Positions 41,644 through 50,356 of a DNA stretch of 64,000 nt are shown piece after piece. This stretch comes from Pseudohongiella sp. GTDB lineage: Bacteria; Pseudomonadota; Gammaproteobacteria; Pseudomonadales; Pseudohongiellaceae. The notes under the pieces are model-generated. The model saw nothing but the letters and a program-made list of their open reading frames with translations, did no database searches and had not been told where the DNA came from. The translations under genes and the position numbers were made by a program. How positions within the stretch are numbered: position 1 is the first letter of the stretch; every line of letters begins with the position of its first letter. Location: positions 1 through 64,000 of the forward strand of contig JAUYSM010000061.1 in assembly GCA_030696315.1 (NCBI GenBank). The letters run 5' to 3'.

Positions 41644-42675
41644 ATGGATATTGGTATTGGCATTAGCATTGACGTAGTACAAGAGTTATCTGAAGACACA
41701 CTCGATGATGTGTTGCTCCCTGGCGATGTAATGGATGAGCCGGAAGCGCTGGCAGCAAACCCCGATCACCCCCCCAATACCACCGTTGTCTATGCAAAGG
41801 ACAGCTTCGCCTGTGATGCGGAATTGGCGTACATACGGGAAGTATCGCCCATTCCTCTGCTCACATACGATGAAGAGGTGCGCCTTGCGCGAGCCAGTCG
41901 CGCGGGCGATTCGGCAAGTCGGCAAGCCATGATTCAACACAACCTGCGGCTGGTGCTCAGCCTGGCGAGACGTTACCGCAATCGCGGGCTGGCCTTGTTG
42001 GATATGGTGTCAGAAGGCAATCTGGGCCTGATACGCGCCGTTGAAAAATTTGACCCTGAATTAGGGTTCCGTTTTTCGACCTATGCCACCTGGTGGGTAA
42101 AACAGGCCATCGACCGCTCTATCATGAACCATGCACGCGATGTGCGGCTACCTGTGCATGTGATCAAGGAGGTCAGTCTCATTTTGCGCAAGGAAATGTT
42201 GTTAACCCATCAAATGGGCCGTAAACCCGCGCGATCAGAGCTTGCTGAGCATTGTGGTCTTAAACTGCATGAGCTGACATTTTTACTCGATTGCCATGAA
42301 TCAAGTCATGACAATGAGCAGGCCATACCGGATACCGACGAGCTGGAGGCGGACTGCTGTCCGGCGCTGGACGATGGCGACCCCGTTCGTCCCATGCAGC
42401 TGACGGGTATGCACGGTACCGCCTGGCGTTGGTTGAATGAGCTGAACGAGCGGCAGAGGCAGGTGCTGGAGCGGCGCTACGGACTTAATGGTCATGAGCC
42501 CTTGACGCTTGAGCAAACAGGGGAGGAAATTGGACTGACACGAGAGCGTGTGAGGCAGATTCAAATCGAAGCGATGCGAAGACTCCGACGTATCGCCAGT
42601 CGTGAAGGTTATGAGGTGGATGCGTTTTTTGGCACCGACAGAGTGTCCGAACATGCCTATCTGAATGCTTGCTGA
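41644..42675 (+). CDS. rpoS: RNA polymerase sigma factor RpoS
   Basis: 343-aa stationary-phase/general stress sigma factor. Region 1.2 (ELAYIREVSPIPLLTYDEEV), region 2 with GNLGLIRAVEKFDPELG and FSTYATWWVKQAI, region 3, and region 4 helix-turn-helix (GLTRERVRQIQIEAMRRL). The acidic N-terminus is typical of RpoS. 188 bases separate it from nlpD; ACAAGGATG lies before the start. nlpD-internal promoters commonly serve rpoS, but none can be pinned here by eye. Confidence 0.95.
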   Translation: MDIGIGISIDVVQELSEDTLDDVLLPGDVMDEPEALAANPDHPPNTTVVYAKDSFACDAELAYIREVSPIPLLTYDEEVRLARASRAGDSASRQAMIQHNLRLVLSLARRYRNRGLALLDMVSEGNLGLIRAVEKFDPELGFRFSTYATWWVKQAIDRSIMNHARDVRLPVHVIKEVSLILRKEMLLTHQMGRKPARSELAEHCGLKLHELTFLLDCHESSHDNEQAIPDTDELEADCCPALDDGDPVRPMQLTGMHGTAWRWLNELNERQRQVLERRYGLNGHEPLTLEQTGEEIGLTRERVRQIQIEAMRRLRRIASREGYEVDAFFGTDRVSEHAYLNAC

Positions 42676-42683
42676 GCTAATTG

Positions 42684-42714
42684 CGCATGCCGGTTGTTGT
42701 GCATCCGGCATGCG
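42684..42714. terminator. Hairpin between convergent rpoS and fdxA
   Basis: Perfect 10-bp stem cgcatgccgg/ccggcatgcg with an 11-base loop, nine bases after the rpoS stop. No U-run follows on either strand, so it may be a weak or Rho-assisted terminator. A second inverted pair agcttg/caagct lies closer to fdxA. Confidence 0.5.
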
Positions 42715-42773
42715 TCAGTGTCAGCTTGGATAAATGGCAAACATGACAAGCTGAAAAGTTTTTGGGTCAGCGC

Positions 42774-43097
42774 TTATCTGATCAGCAGTTTGATCTTTTC
42801 TGGCGCGCCATTCCATTTTTCCGCATCGTCGAGCGGCGGTTTCATCTGCGTGATGTTGGGCCACTTTTGCGCAAGTTCGGCATTAAGCTCCAGAAACTGC
42901 TTTTGGTCATCCGGCAGCTCATCCTCTGCATAAATAGCATCGACCGGACACTCGGGCTCACACAGTGCGCAGTCAATGCACTCATCCGGATGGATCACCA
43001 GAAAATTGGGGCCTTCATAAAAACAGTCTACTGGACAGACTTCCACGCAATCTGTGTGTTTACAGTTAATACAATTTTCACCGACTACAAATGTCAT
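42774..43097 (-). CDS. fdxA: Seven-iron ferredoxin (FdxA)
   Basis: 107 aa. Two cluster motifs: [17 protein letters not shown], which has the altered spacing of a [3Fe-4S]/[4Fe-4S] ferredoxin, and [12 protein letters not shown]. The C-terminal [12 protein letters not shown] region is typical of the Azotobacter FdI/FdxA group. Commonly found next to mutS in gammaproteobacteria. Convergent with rpoS. Confidence 0.95.
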   Translation of the reverse strand: MTFVVGENCINCKHTDCVEVCPVDCFYEGPNFLVIHPDECIDCALCEPECPVDAIYAEDELPDDQKQFLELNAELAQKWPNITQMKPPLDDAEKWNGAPEKIKLLIR

Positions 43098-43181
43098 AAT
43101 GCTTTCCAGTCCGAATCAAACGATGCGGCATTATAGAGTACCTTCCTGCTGCCGACAAACCCGCCGACTGCCGCAAACAGG

Positions 43182-45818
43182 TCAAAGTGATCTTTTTAGT
43201 TCATATAACAATTGCTGCGCCTGTCTGGGTGTCAAGTCGTCCAGTTCTGTTTGCCGCAGTTGCTCCAGCACTGGATGCGGCGCGCTGGCAAACAGATCAC
43301 TTTGAGCGGGGGCTTGCTGCAAGCCGGGGTTAGGCACAGTTGACCTGCTTTGGGCTTTGGAGACCGGAGTTGACGGCATGGAGACAGCGAGTTGTTCCAG
43401 TTCTCTGAGTTTTTTGCGGGCCTGTTCAATCACTTCAAATGGAATGCCTGCCAGTTGCGCTACCTGCAAGCCGTAACTTTGGTTGGCAGGACCGCGCTTG
43501 ACCGTATGCATGAATACGATGCCTTGCTGATGTTCAGCCGCATCCAGATGCACATTGCCGACGTTTGTATGGGTATCTGGCAATACCGTCAATTCAAAAT
43601 AATGGGTGGCGAACAGAGTCATGGCACGAATCTTTTCAGCTATATACAACGCGCTGGCCCACGCCAGCGACAAACCGTCAAAGGTACTGGTGCCGCGCCC
43701 GACTTCATCCATCAATACCAGGCTCTGGTGCGTGGCGTTGTGCAGGATATTTGCAGTTTCTGTCATCTCTACCATAAACGTAGAGCGTCCGCCTGCCAGG
43801 TCATCCGATGAGCCAATGCGCGTAAAAATGCGATCCACCGGTCCAATCACCGCAGATGCCGCGGGCACATGGCTTCCGCAAAAGGCCAGCAGCACAATCA
43901 GCGCGGTCTGGCGCATATAGGTTGATTTACCACCCATATTGGGGCCGGTAATGATCAGCATCTGCTGTTCGGCGCCGAGTTGGGTGTCATTGGGCACAAA
44001 CTGTTTTTCCAATACCTGCTCGACAACCGGGTGGCGTCCTTGTTCAATCTCAATGCCAATCTCATCGCTTAATACAGGTTGTGCCCAGCTCAAGGTGAGG
44101 GCGCGTTCGGCAAAGTTGCACAGCACATCGAGCTCCGACAGCGCAGCGGCACTGTCTTGCAGCCCTGCCAGCTGATTGGAAGTTACTTCAAGCAGTTCAT
44201 CGTAGAGCAATTTTTCTCGCGCAAGTGCCTTGCTGTTGGCGCTGAGTACGCGATCTTCAAACACCTTCAATTCGGGAGTGATGAAGCGCTCCGCATTTTT
44301 GATGGTCTGACGGCGCTGGTATTCAACTGGCATGTTCTCTGACTGAGCTTTACTGACTTCAATATAGAAACCGTGTACGCGGTTATAGCCAACTTTCAGG
44401 GTGCTTAGGCCAGTGCGCTGTTTTTCACGTATCTCCATGTCAATCAGAAACTGGCCGGCATTGCTGCTGAGCGCGCGCAATTCATCGAGTTCAGCATCGT
44501 AGTGTTCGGCAATAACACCACCTTCGCGGATCACCACGGGTGGATTTTCTATCAGGGCGGACTGCAGTTGCGCGCACAGGGCCGGGTACTCAGCAATGGC
44601 AAGCTGCAGCTGAGCCAGGCGGCTGGTTTCCATCACGGTTTGCAGGGCGCTCAAGGCTGACTGCAGGGCGGGAAATACCGTCAATGCGTCGCGAAGGCGG
44701 GCCATGTCCCTTGGTCGGGCTGATCGCAGTGCTACGCGGGCCAGAATACGTTCAATATCACCTACCTGTTTTAACAAGGGTTGCAGCGTTTCAAAAGCGT
44801 ATTGATGCTGCAAGGCACTGACCACTTGCTGGCGTTGTTGCAGTACGACGCGCTGGCGCAATGGTCGATTCAGCCAGCGATTCAGTAGCCGACTGCCCAT
44901 CGCGGTGCTGGTGGCATCGATCACTGACATCAGGGTATTGCTGCTGCCTCCCCCCAGATTACGGTCGAGTTCCAGATTACGTCGACTCGCGCCATCCATT
45001 ACTAACGCATCGGCCGCAATTTCGGCGCTCATGCGTTGGATGTGGGGCAGGGCGGAGCGCTGGGTATCCTTGGCATAACTAAGCAGGCAACCGGCTGCTT
45101 GAATGGCGAGTGGCAATTCTTCACAACCAAAACCACGCAGGTCACGTGTCTGAAAGTGGCTGATCAACTGACGATAACAGGTGTCGCTGTCATATTCCCA
45201 AACGGGACGACGGCGCAGACCGGGACGACTGGCAAGTTCGGGAGGTAACAACAGGTGCTCATTGACCAGCAATTCTGCGGGTCGTATGCGTTCAATTTCG
45301 GCAAGCAGATCACTGAGACCGCACACCTCACTGACCTGGAATCGACCACCGCTAATGTCCATCCAGGCCAGTCCAGCCTGCCATTCACCACTGGTAGCTT
45401 TTTCGGAGACACTTATCGACATCAGTACGCAGTCGCTGCGGGCATCCAGCAAGGCTTCGTCGCTGATGGTGCCGGGTGTAATGATGCGGACGATCTGCCG
45501 TTCCACGGGGCCTTTACTGGTCGCCGGGTCGCCAATTTGCTCACAGATAGCGATTGATTTGCCCAGCTCTACCAAGCGTGCCAGATATCGCTCGACTGAG
45601 TGATAGGGTACACCACACATCGGAATCGGTTTGCCATTGACATTACCGCGTGCTGTCAGCGTGATGTCCAATAAACTGGCAGCCTCGACCGCATCTTGAA
45701 AAAACAGCTCGTAGAAATCTCCCATGCGGTAAAAAAGCAGATTGTCTGGTTGCTGAGCTTTGATTCTCAAAAACTGCTGAATCATTGGCGTGTGTTGTGA
45801 TAAATCCTTTTGACTCAA
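43182..45818 (-). CDS. mutS: DNA mismatch repair protein MutS
   Basis: 878 aa. Mismatch-binding Phe-x-Glu in [11 protein letters not shown] near the N-terminus; connector, clamp and lever domains; Walker [28 protein letters not shown] Walker B/D-loop and the helix-turn-helix at the end. The region before the last 40 residues ([14 protein letters not shown]) is a variable linker ahead of the tetramerisation segment. Divergent from pncC with about 130 bases between. Confidence 0.98.
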   Translation of the reverse strand: MSQKDLSQHTPMIQQFLRIKAQQPDNLLFYRMGDFYELFFQDAVEAASLLDITLTARGNVNGKPIPMCGVPYHSVERYLARLVELGKSIAICEQIGDPATSKGPVERQIVRIITPGTISDEALLDARSDCVLMSISVSEKATSGEWQAGLAWMDISGGRFQVSEVCGLSDLLAEIERIRPAELLVNEHLLLPPELASRPGLRRRPVWEYDSDTCYRQLISHFQTRDLRGFGCEELPLAIQAAGCLLSYAKDTQRSALPHIQRMSAEIAADALVMDGASRRNLELDRNLGGGSSNTLMSVIDATSTAMGSRLLNRWLNRPLRQRVVLQQRQQVVSALQHQYAFETLQPLLKQVGDIERILARVALRSARPRDMARLRDALTVFPALQSALSALQTVMETSRLAQLQLAIAEYPALCAQLQSALIENPPVVIREGGVIAEHYDAELDELRALSSNAGQFLIDMEIREKQRTGLSTLKVGYNRVHGFYIEVSKAQSENMPVEYQRRQTIKNAERFITPELKVFEDRVLSANSKALAREKLLYDELLEVTSNQLAGLQDSAAALSELDVLCNFAERALTLSWAQPVLSDEIGIEIEQGRHPVVEQVLEKQFVPNDTQLGAEQQMLIITGPNMGGKSTYMRQTALIVLLAFCGSHVPAASAVIGPVDRIFTRIGSSDDLAGGRSTFMVEMTETANILHNATHQSLVLMDEVGRGTSTFDGLSLAWASALYIAEKIRAMTLFATHYFELTVLPDTHTNVGNVHLDAAEHQQGIVFMHTVKRGPANQSYGLQVAQLAGIPFEVIEQARKKLRELEQLAVSMPSTPVSKAQSRSTVPNPGLQQAPAQSDLFASAPHPVLEQLRQTELDDLTPRQAQQLLYELKRSL

Positions 45819-45947
45819 GATACTACCTGCTTTATGCGATGTTATTTGTTAAGTATTCTGGCGACTGGAATCACAGTGTAAGGCCGCATTCTATGTTATT
45901 TGCGGTTCGTGTTTAAACGCTTTGCCCGGCGATGTTAAACTTCGGCC

Positions 45948-46466
45948 ATGAGCACCACTGTCAATCAATCTGCATTAAACAGGATCGCCGCACGGCTGGG
46001 CAGCGTTCTGTGCAGTCATGGCCAAAAAATCGCTACCGCAGAATCCTGCACCGGCGGCTGGATTGCGCAAACCCTCACCGCGATACCCGGCAGCTCCAGC
46101 TGGTTTGAGGCCGGATTTGTAATGTACTCGAACACCATGAAACAAACTGTACTAAAGGTGCCTGTTGAACTCTTGGAAGGTCCGCATGCCCCGGGGGCTG
46201 TCAGCGAGCAGACCGTCCTGGCCATGGCACGTGGCGCACTGGCCTTGGCGGATGTTGATTGGGCGGTTGCCACCAGTGGTATTGCCGGGCCAGGAGGAGG
46301 CACCGCAAACAAACCCGTGGGTCTGGTCTGGATTGGCTGGGCATGCCGTCATGGCAGCACTGCCACCGTTTACAATTTTGCGGGTAATCGTGATCAGATC
46401 AGGCGCCAGGCTGTTGCTGCAGCACTTGATGGTCTGTTGCAGCGCGTTCAGTCACGCGCCGATTAA
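45948..46466 (+). CDS. pncC: Nicotinamide-nucleotide amidase (CinA C-terminal domain)
   Basis: 172-aa single-domain PncC that deamidates NMN to nicotinate mononucleotide. TAESCTGGWIAQTLTAIPGSS, VMYSNTMKQTVL and SGIAGPGGGTANKPVGLVW are family blocks. The N-terminal MoCF-like domain of full CinA is absent, as is normal for the mutS-recA neighbourhood. Confidence 0.94.
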   Translation: MSTTVNQSALNRIAARLGSVLCSHGQKIATAESCTGGWIAQTLTAIPGSSSWFEAGFVMYSNTMKQTVLKVPVELLEGPHAPGAVSEQTVLAMARGALALADVDWAVATSGIAGPGGGTANKPVGLVWIGWACRHGSTATVYNFAGNRDQIRRQAVAAALDGLLQRVQSRAD

Positions 46467-46475
46467 TCGCAACAA

Positions 46476-46495
46476 TACTGGTTGAATATACAGTA
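46476..46495 (+). promoter_or_regulatory. LexA (SOS) box of recA
   Basis: tactggttgaatatacagta contains CTG-N10-CAG, close to the gammaproteobacterial consensus CTGT-N8-ACAG with one arm change. Position about 60 bases before the recA start fits the promoter. Indicates damage-inducible recA-recX. Confidence 0.85.
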
Positions 46496-46554
46496 AAGCT
46501 CTGCTTTAATACTGGACAAGCACAAACTCTTACTTAATCTTCAGGAAATTTCAC

Positions 46555-47619
46555 ATGGCAGATACACATGTTCGTGACCCCAACAAGGAAAAGGCACTCA
46601 ACGCGGCACTGACTCAGATTGAGCGCCAGTTTGGTAAGGGCTCTATGATGCGTCTGGGCGATAAGGGCAAGGAGACGATCCCTGCGATATCGACGGGTTC
46701 GCTTGGGCTGGATATTGCACTGGGTATTGGTGGTCTGCCTCGCGGCCGTATCGTTGAGATTTATGGGCCAGAGTCGTCCGGTAAAACCACCCTGACCTTG
46801 CAGGTGATTGCAGAATGTCAGCGCGCCGGTGGTACATGTGCGTTTATTGATGCTGAGCACGCATTAGACCCGATTTATGCGGGGGCTCTGGGTGTTGACG
46901 TAGAAAATCTGCTGGTCAGCCAACCCGATACTGGTGAACAGGCATTGGAAATCTGCGACATGATTGTGCGCTCAGGCGCCGTTGACGTAGTAGTCATCGA
47001 CTCCGTTGCCGCCCTGACACCCAAGGCAGAGATTGAAGGCGAGATGGGTGACAGTCACATGGGGCTGCAGGCGCGCCTGATGTCCCAGGCGCTGCGTAAA
47101 ATGACGGGTAACATCAAGAACTCCAACACCTTGGTTATTTTTATCAACCAGATCCGCATGAAAATCGGGGTGATGTTCGGTTCCCCGGAAACCACCACGG
47201 GTGGTAACGCGCTCAAGTTTTACGCATCTGTGCGTCTGGATATTCGCCGCATAGGCTCGATCAAGGAAGGCGACGAAGTTGTTGGTAATGAAACGCGTGT
47301 CAAGGTCGTAAAAAACAAGGTGGCACCACCGTTCCGACAAACAGAGTTCCAGATTTATTACGGTAAAGGTATTTATCGGATGGGAGAGGTCATTGATCTG
47401 GGTGTCAAACTCAATCTCATTGATAAGTCAGGTGCCTGGTATGCCTACCGTGGAGACAAAATCGGTCAGGGTAAAAAGAATGTTGCGACCTATCTGGAAG
47501 AACATCCTGCGCTGGCGCAGGAGCTGGAAGAGCAGATCAGAAGCCAGTTGCTGGGTGGCGCAACTTTGCTGAGTGCCAGTTCGGATGATACTGAACCGAT
47601 GGAAGCAGAGATGGAGTGA
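46555..47619 (+). CDS. recA: Recombinase A
   Basis: 354 aa. Strand exchange, LexA co-protease. Walker [14 protein letters not shown]-type DNA-binding loops ([17 protein letters not shown]), [35 protein letters not shown] are diagnostic. The acidic C-terminus [11 protein letters not shown] is typical. AGGAAA precedes the ATG. SOS box upstream, recX downstream. Confidence 0.99.
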   Translation: MADTHVRDPNKEKALNAALTQIERQFGKGSMMRLGDKGKETIPAISTGSLGLDIALGIGGLPRGRIVEIYGPESSGKTTLTLQVIAECQRAGGTCAFIDAEHALDPIYAGALGVDVENLLVSQPDTGEQALEICDMIVRSGAVDVVVIDSVAALTPKAEIEGEMGDSHMGLQARLMSQALRKMTGNIKNSNTLVIFINQIRMKIGVMFGSPETTTGGNALKFYASVRLDIRRIGSIKEGDEVVGNETRVKVVKNKVAPPFRQTEFQIYYGKGIYRMGEVIDLGVKLNLIDKSGAWYAYRGDKIGQGKKNVATYLEEHPALAQELEEQIRSQLLGGATLLSASSDDTEPMEAEME

Positions 47620-47628
47620 TTCTGCTGG

Positions 47629-48168
47629 ATGAGTCTTGAATATGAGCAGCACTTCAGAGTAAACGCACGACGTCGAGCCATGGATTTGTTGGCTCGACGC
47701 GAGCACACCCGACAAGAGCTTTTTCTTAAACTCAGGACTCGTTTGTGTGCTGATGGGCCAGCTGCTTCAGCGCAATCAGACAATGACAACGAGTCTTTGA
47801 TTACACTCACAAACGCTGAAAGTCTGCTTGATCAAGTATTAGACAAGCTGGAAGCAGACGGTTTGCTCAGCGACGCAAGGTTTGTTGAGTCTTTTCTGAA
47901 CTCGCGCAAACACAAGGGGTACGGGCCGCTTTATATCCGTCATCAATTACGAATTAAGAACGTTGATGATGAGGGACTGGCGGCTGTGTCAGACGTTGAA
48001 GAGGCGCAGTGGCTCGACGCATTACAAACACTGATCAAAAAGCGTTTGAGTGCAGGGGAGTTTCCCCAGCGCGGTAGCAAAGATTATTTGAAGCTGCAGC
48101 GCTTTGTGTTGTCGAGAGGATATTCAGTGGCTCAATGGGGTGAGGTTGAGAGACGAGTATCGCAATAA
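47629..48168 (+). CDS. recX: RecA regulator RecX
   Basis: 179 aa of helical repeats, binds and limits RecA filaments. ARRRAMDLLARREHTRQEL and SDARFVESFLNSRKHKGYGPLYIRHQL are family blocks. An insertion of about 20 residues (DGPAASAQSDNDNES) sits after the first repeat. Nine bases after recA; the next gene on the minus strand begins its 3' end immediately after the recX stop. Confidence 0.94.
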   Translation: MSLEYEQHFRVNARRRAMDLLARREHTRQELFLKLRTRLCADGPAASAQSDNDNESLITLTNAESLLDQVLDKLEADGLLSDARFVESFLNSRKHKGYGPLYIRHQLRIKNVDDEGLAAVSDVEEAQWLDALQTLIKKRLSAGEFPQRGSKDYLKLQRFVLSRGYSVAQWGEVERRVSQ

Positions 48169-48621
48169 CTATATCCCGATCACCTGTGGGCGAAGAGGCG
48201 CCATTCTTGCCAGAATTTGATTCTGGGAGCTTAGCGCAATGCCCGTTTTATCCATAGCGCTCATCAAATCCTCTACGATGGCATTAAATTCCGCACTGTT
48301 GATATTCATCCCGGCATGGACTTGTACCATGTCATCACCTGTGTAAATGCAGGGACCGTCCGCCAGCAAACACATGTGTTCGATCATCTTTTCGCGAAAG
48401 CGATTGACGTTGGAATCCAGAAAGCGCGGTAACACTCGATTGTCACTGGCAATTTCCATAATGAAGTTATCGACCAGTGTTTCAAGGACAGCCTGCCCAC
48501 CGATTTCATCGTACAAGGACTGTTGACTATTGCCCGCACAACTGTTGAGAAAAGCTACCAAACCTATTGATAATAAAATATTTTTTGTAAAAAAAATCGG
48601 GTGACCAAAACTCTGTTTCAT
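48169..48621 (-). CDS. Lipoprotein group I truncated haemoglobin
   Basis: 150 aa. A hydrophobic N-terminus with lipobox FLNSC (Cys28) precedes a truncated-globin domain: SLYDEIGGQAVLETLVDNF, MCLLADGPCIYTGDDM and the proximal haem histidine in VQVHAGMNINSAEF (about H102). Group I domains bind O2, NO or act in redox sensing; export to the envelope is unusual. Start MKQSFGHP is preferred over the track start nine codons earlier because it begins the signal sequence and has GGAG upstream. Likely last gene of the minus-strand set with the DUF3034 and cupredoxin genes. Confidence 0.88.
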   Translation of the reverse strand: MKQSFGHPIFFTKNILLSIGLVAFLNSCAGNSQQSLYDEIGGQAVLETLVDNFIMEIASDNRVLPRFLDSNVNRFREKMIEHMCLLADGPCIYTGDDMVQVHAGMNINSAEFNAIVEDLMSAMDKTGIALSSQNQILARMAPLRPQVIGI

Positions 48622-48681
48622 GGGTGCTCCGGGTGTTCGCACATTCAAGGTTTGTGAGGTTGGCTGCAGATATATCCGCGC

Positions 48682-49545
48682 TCAAAAAGTCAGTTGCGCA
48701 GACAGGTAAACACCCTGTTGATTCCTGGCGCCGGCAATTTCGCCCAGATCGACCCAGGCAGCAGTCAGTGAGACTCGCTTATTGGGAAAGTAGGCCAAAA
48801 ACAGATCGTGGGCATTTTCCTCTCGCAGCGCCCCCAGGTTGTCAGGCTTTTGCCGATACTCTGCACCCAACACCAGCTGTCTCGTGAGAAACACGGCAAC
48901 TGCAAACTCAGCCGTCCACTTTGCGTCCTGATCGTCGCCACCGTAGCCCAGCAGCCCAAACTGGTTGGCATTGCCATATCTGACATTCACATTCAGCAAG
49001 GTTGTGCGGTGTCCGATCCCGTTTAACCACGCTTTTGCAAAACTGACGGTATAGTCAGTGCCCGAGGTATGCTGTGCACCAACGGCACGCGCCAGGCCTT
49101 TGTCTCTTAGACTTCCATGTTCCGCACCCAGCGTGATTTGTGGTGCCTTGTCAAAAATGATGTCGCCCAGTACCCGCACTTTGATCCCGGTTTTATCTTG
49201 CCGAACATGCAGATTTGCTGGTTTGACTAATAAGTTTTGCCTCGCAAAACTGAACTCTATCCGGTTGCCAAATGCCAACGCGCCACCATCAATGTCAAGT
49301 TGATAGGCATCGACATCCACACGCGTGCGAAACACGCTGCCACCGCGTTGCCCTTCATCCGCGTAAGAACTCAAAGTGGCCCAAGGGATCAAACCACCAC
49401 CGCCTGCACCGGAGATGCTTGAAACTCCACCGGTACCCAGTATTTTTCCATCCCTGTTCACGGGCTGTTCTTGCGCGGAGACCAACTCCGGGCACATGAC
49501 CAAAAGTGTCAGAGCACACACTGACGTCAGACCTGCTAAGTTCAT
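48682..49545 (-). CDS. DUF3034 family outer-membrane protein
   Basis: 287 aa with signal peptide (cleavage near VSAQ). The motif GAGGGGLIPWATLSSY is the DUF3034 hallmark, and the rest alternates as amphipathic beta strands ending in LSAQLTF with C-terminal Phe, as expected for a barrel. Function is not established. ATG overlaps the stop of the cupredoxin-like gene, so the two are translationally linked. Confidence 0.83.
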   Translation of the reverse strand: MNLAGLTSVCALTLLVMCPELVSAQEQPVNRDGKILGTGGVSSISGAGGGGLIPWATLSSYADEGQRGGSVFRTRVDVDAYQLDIDGGALAFGNRIEFSFARQNLLVKPANLHVRQDKTGIKVRVLGDIIFDKAPQITLGAEHGSLRDKGLARAVGAQHTSGTDYTVSFAKAWLNGIGHRTTLLNVNVRYGNANQFGLLGYGGDDQDAKWTAEFAVAVFLTRQLVLGAEYRQKPDNLGALREENAHDLFLAYFPNKRVSLTAAWVDLGEIAGARNQQGVYLSAQLTF

Positions 49546-50243
49546 CGTGAGGCTCCCGGCACCAACGCACGAAAGCCGAACTGGGTGTCGGGTGACTTGA
49601 CGGGCAAAATGACTTCAAACGCCACGCCATCAGATGCGGTACTCAGGTCGATTTCCAGCTTGTTGTCTGGCGTTTGCAGCCAAGGGTGCCACACATGGAA
49701 TGTCTGCGGTTTTTCGGAAAGTCCACTCAAGACCAATAAACCGTTTTCATCGCTGATTGCCCGGTCTTGCCATTGGCTGACATAGACATAGGCAACCATG
49801 CTGTCGTGGATGTTGCAACCCAGCACGGCAACGCCGGGTTTGTCGAACAGGACTGGTTCGACCTGCTCGTTAGCATACAAGGGCGTCGAAAATTGTCGTA
49901 TCTCAGAGAACGAGTAAACATGGTGTCGCACATTGTCACTATTCGGAAAGCTGACAGTTTGACCGGCCTGCACTAAGGTTACCATGGGCACAAAACGGCG
50001 GTTGACCTGGTCGATGATTGCCGACCCCGAAGGCGCAGCGCTGTCCAAACGCCCCGCAACTTCCGAAACCACACCCGAGACTGCCTGTTGTTGCTCATCT
50101 TTGACTGTGAGCCGCAGTTCAAAGGCGCTTGCGTTTGATAAAGGGAGAAGTGCCAGTGCAGTGATTAAAAAAACTTTTTTTCTGGCTTTGATGCCGCTAG
50201 CAGCAGCAAATACGCGTGCAGCCTTGCCTGAAATTACATCCAT
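49542..50243 (-). CDS. Periplasmic cupredoxin-like (methylamine-utilisation-type) copper protein
   Basis: 233 aa, signal peptide ITALALLPLSNASA. The C-terminal half carries a type-1 copper site: His in NVRHHVYSF and the GCNIHDSMVAYVYV block (Cys, His, Met). Annotated in other genomes as a methylamine utilisation or plastocyanin-like protein; no mau genes are present here, so a role in electron transfer or copper/redox sensing is inference. Start at MDVISGKAARVF; the track's 40 upstream codons lie in the divergent promoter region. Confidence 0.82.
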   Translation of the reverse strand: MDVISGKAARVFAAASGIKARKKVFLITALALLPLSNASAFELRLTVKDEQQQAVSGVVSEVAGRLDSAAPSGSAIIDQVNRRFVPMVTLVQAGQTVSFPNSDNVRHHVYSFSEIRQFSTPLYANEQVEPVLFDKPGVAVLGCNIHDSMVAYVYVSQWQDRAISDENGLLVLSGLSEKPQTFHVWHPWLQTPDNKLEIDLSTASDGVAFEVILPVKSPDTQFGFRALVPGASR

Positions 50244-50356
50244 AAAATACCTTACACTGTGGCTCACGCATCGCAGATGTTGTGACCATAACAAGTTGTT
50301 ATTAACAAAATTTCTGCCTATCTTATGGCAACGCTTCAAAATCAGTTGGGCCTTGA

